Both the position numbers and the translations under genes were made by a program. From Nanobdellota archaeon (GTDB lineage: Archaea; Nanobdellota; Nanobdellia; Woesearchaeales; JAUYGA01): a stretch of DNA of 5,535 bases. This document shows positions 4,249-5,535 of this stretch, piece after piece; position 1 is the first letter of the stretch; each line of letters begins with the position of its first letter. The notes beneath the pieces are model-generated. The model worked only from the letters and a program-made list of their open reading frames with translations, had not been told where the DNA came from and searched no databases. The stretch is taken from assembly GCA_030690755.1 (NCBI GenBank), contig JAUYGA010000013.1, positions 1 to 5,535 of the forward strand, given 5' to 3'.

Positions 4249-5535
4249 ATGGAGCAATACAAGAACATTGTTTTAGAGATATTGAAAAAAGCAGGCGCTC
4301 TTGACGTGAATTTAGAGGTTCCGCCAAACAAGGACATGGGTGACTTTTCTGTCGCATGTTTTTCTCTTGCAAAGCAGCAGAAAAAATCTCCAAACGAGAT
4401 AGCAAAAGAGCTTCAAAGTAAGATTGATGTCAAAAAGTACAGTCATCTGCTCGAGAGGATAGAGGTCAAAGGTCCATATCTTAATTTCTTTGTCAACAGG
4501 CAGAAGCTTATCGAGGATGTCATAAAAAAGATTTTTTCTGAGAATGAACATTATGGTTCTTCTGGCTCTGGAAAAGGAAAAAAAGCATTGATTGAACACA
4601 CAAGCATAAACCCCAATGCCAGCCCTCATGTAGGGAGAGCAAGAAACGCGTTGATTGGAGATTCTATTGTCAGGATATTTAAGTTTGAAGGATACAATAC
4701 AGAAGTTCATTATTTTGTCAATGATGTGGGCAAGCAGATAGCAATACTAGTTATGGGGTGCGCAGGCAAAGAAAAGGTTTCATTCAATGATCTGCTTCAA
4801 ATTTATGTTGATACTAATAACCGCATAGCAGTTAGCTCTCAAGGCGAGTCAGGTGTTTTTGTTCTTCTAAACAAGCTGGAAAAGGGGGATAAAGATATTA
4901 AGGAGAAGTTTCGAAAGGTTGTTGATATATGTATAAAAGGACAAGCAAAAATCTTGTCAGATCTTGGAATAAAATATGATTTTTATGATTATGAATCAAA
5001 ATACCTTTGGGACAAAAAGCTGGGCGAGATAATTGCAAAACTGCAGCATACAGGCAAACTTTTTGTGGATGAAGAAGGCAGAAAAGTTCTCAACCAGGAA
5101 GACCACGAACTGCCTATGAAATCGCCTGTTTTAGTTTTGACAAGAGCAGACGGCACATCGCTATATCCGTTGAGGGATCTTGCATATACTATTGAAAAAA
5201 TTGAAAAGCCAGGAATAGATCGGAATATAATAATTCTCGGAGAGGATCAGAAACTTTACTTTATGCAAATCAATGCTGCGTTAGGGTTGCTCAGTTATAA
5301 AGCGCCTGAATCTGTGCATTATGCATTTGTCCTGCTAAAAGAAGGAAAGATGTCAACACGTAAAGGAAATGTCGTTCTCTTAGAAGATTTTATGAAAGAG
5401 GCCAGAGAGAAGGCACTGGCAGAGATAAAGATAAGGGAAAAGGCAAAAGACTTTGTAAAGACGTCCAGAATAATTGGTTATGGCGCATTAAAATTTGCAA
5501 TGCTAAAAATCTCGCCTGACAAAAACGTGACATTC
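4249..5535 (+). CDS. argS: Arginyl-tRNA synthetase, N-terminal 429 residues
   Basis: This class I aminoacyl-tRNA synthetase charges tRNA-Arg with arginine in the cytosol. The frame is open from the ATG at 4249 to the right edge with no stop. Residues 1 to about 85 match the N-terminal tRNA-contacting domain of ArgRS (MGDFSVACFSLAKQ at about 30-43, and VKGPYLNFFV). The catalytic Rossmann fold begins near 115. The HIGH motif reads HVGR (127-130) within INPNASPHVGRARNALIGD, with Arg in place of the final His. FVNDVGKQI and SPVLVLTRADGTSLYPLRDL (about 289-308) are ArgRS-specific. The KMSKS loop is KMSTRKGNVV (367-376), the form common in archaeal and eukaryotic-type ArgRS. The C-terminal anticodon-binding domain is beyond the window. 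The start is supported by the promoter about 26 nt upstream. It is divergent from the riboflavin operon and has no evident functional link to it. Confidence 0.96.
   Translation, partial: MEQYKNIVLEILKKAGALDVNLEVPPNKDMGDFSVACFSLAKQQKKSPNEIAKELQSKIDVKKYSHLLERIEVKGPYLNFFVNRQKLIEDVIKKIFSENEHYGSSGSGKGKKALIEHTSINPNASPHVGRARNALIGDSIVRIFKFEGYNTEVHYFVNDVGKQIAILVMGCAGKEKVSFNDLLQIYVDTNNRIAVSSQGESGVFVLLNKLEKGDKDIKEKFRKVVDICIKGQAKILSDLGIKYDFYDYESKYLWDKKLGEIIAKLQHTGKLFVDEEGRKVLNQEDHELPMKSPVLVLTRADGTSLYPLRDLAYTIEKIEKPGIDRNIIILGEDQKLYFMQINAALGLLSYKAPESVHYAFVLLKEGKMSTRKGNVVLLEDFMKEAREKALAEIKIREKAKDFVKTSRIIGYGALKFAMLKISPDKNVTF

Noticed and set aside
4312..4710. Minus-strand open frame of 132 codons opposite argS
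   Set aside because: It lies wholly inside the convincing argS coding region on the opposite strand, has no promoter or ribosome site of note, and its peptide looks like noise (rich in Cys, Phe and Arg).
1..5535. tRNA, rRNA, CRISPR array, insertion sequence or attachment site
   Set aside because: No cloverleaf-like conserved arms, spaced repeats, terminal inverted repeats or transposase and integrase motifs were found. The window is packed with ordinary genes and short gaps.

Overview
The window looks like part of a low-GC archaeal chromosome, most likely from a small-genome DPANN-type lineage (the phylum is inference; the archaeal call is stronger). The evidence is a riboflavin synthase of the archaeal RibC type, an archaeal-type lumazine synthase, an arginyl-tRNA synthetase with the KMSTR signature, and BRE/TATA promoter elements centred about 26-30 nt upstream of several start codons, which implies leaderless or nearly leaderless mRNAs. 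No mobile elements, RNA genes or CRISPR arrays were seen. All gaps between genes are shorter than 150 nt, so no long non-coding stretch exists.

Layout. At the left edge is the 5' part of an unrecognised minus-strand gene (59 codons). Divergent from it, across about 107 nt of promoter sequence, is a plus-strand 190-aa coiled-coil protein of unknown function (285-857). This converges, 16 nt away, on a minus-strand 210-aa protein with a C-terminal ACT domain and probably a second ACT-like module before it (874-1506). Divergent again is a 103-aa protein with one membrane segment and a charged helical tail (1660-1971). The main block follows on the minus strand: a riboflavin operon transcribed right to left, ribC (4102-3632), ribH (3618-3205) and ribBA (3205-2009), with a 13-nt gap and then a one-base stop/start overlap (TAATG). 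Divergent from ribC is argS, which starts at 4249 and runs off the right edge after 429 codons.

How the genes work together. RibBA supplies both entry branches of riboflavin synthesis: GTP cyclohydrolase II opens GTP, and DHBP synthase makes the four-carbon unit from ribulose 5-phosphate. RibH joins that unit to the ribitylaminouracil intermediate to give 6,7-dimethyl-8-ribityllumazine. RibC dismutates two lumazines to riboflavin. The reductase, deaminase and phosphatase steps are not encoded here. The notable point is the mosaic make-up: a bacterial-style fused RibBA is translationally coupled to archaeal-style RibH and RibC, whereas many archaea use GTP cyclohydrolase III and a separate RibB. 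The three other unrecognised genes (59-aa fragment, 190 aa, 103 aa) are ordinary-looking hypothetical proteins. No wholly new system is evident, and the riboflavin mosaic is the best lead.
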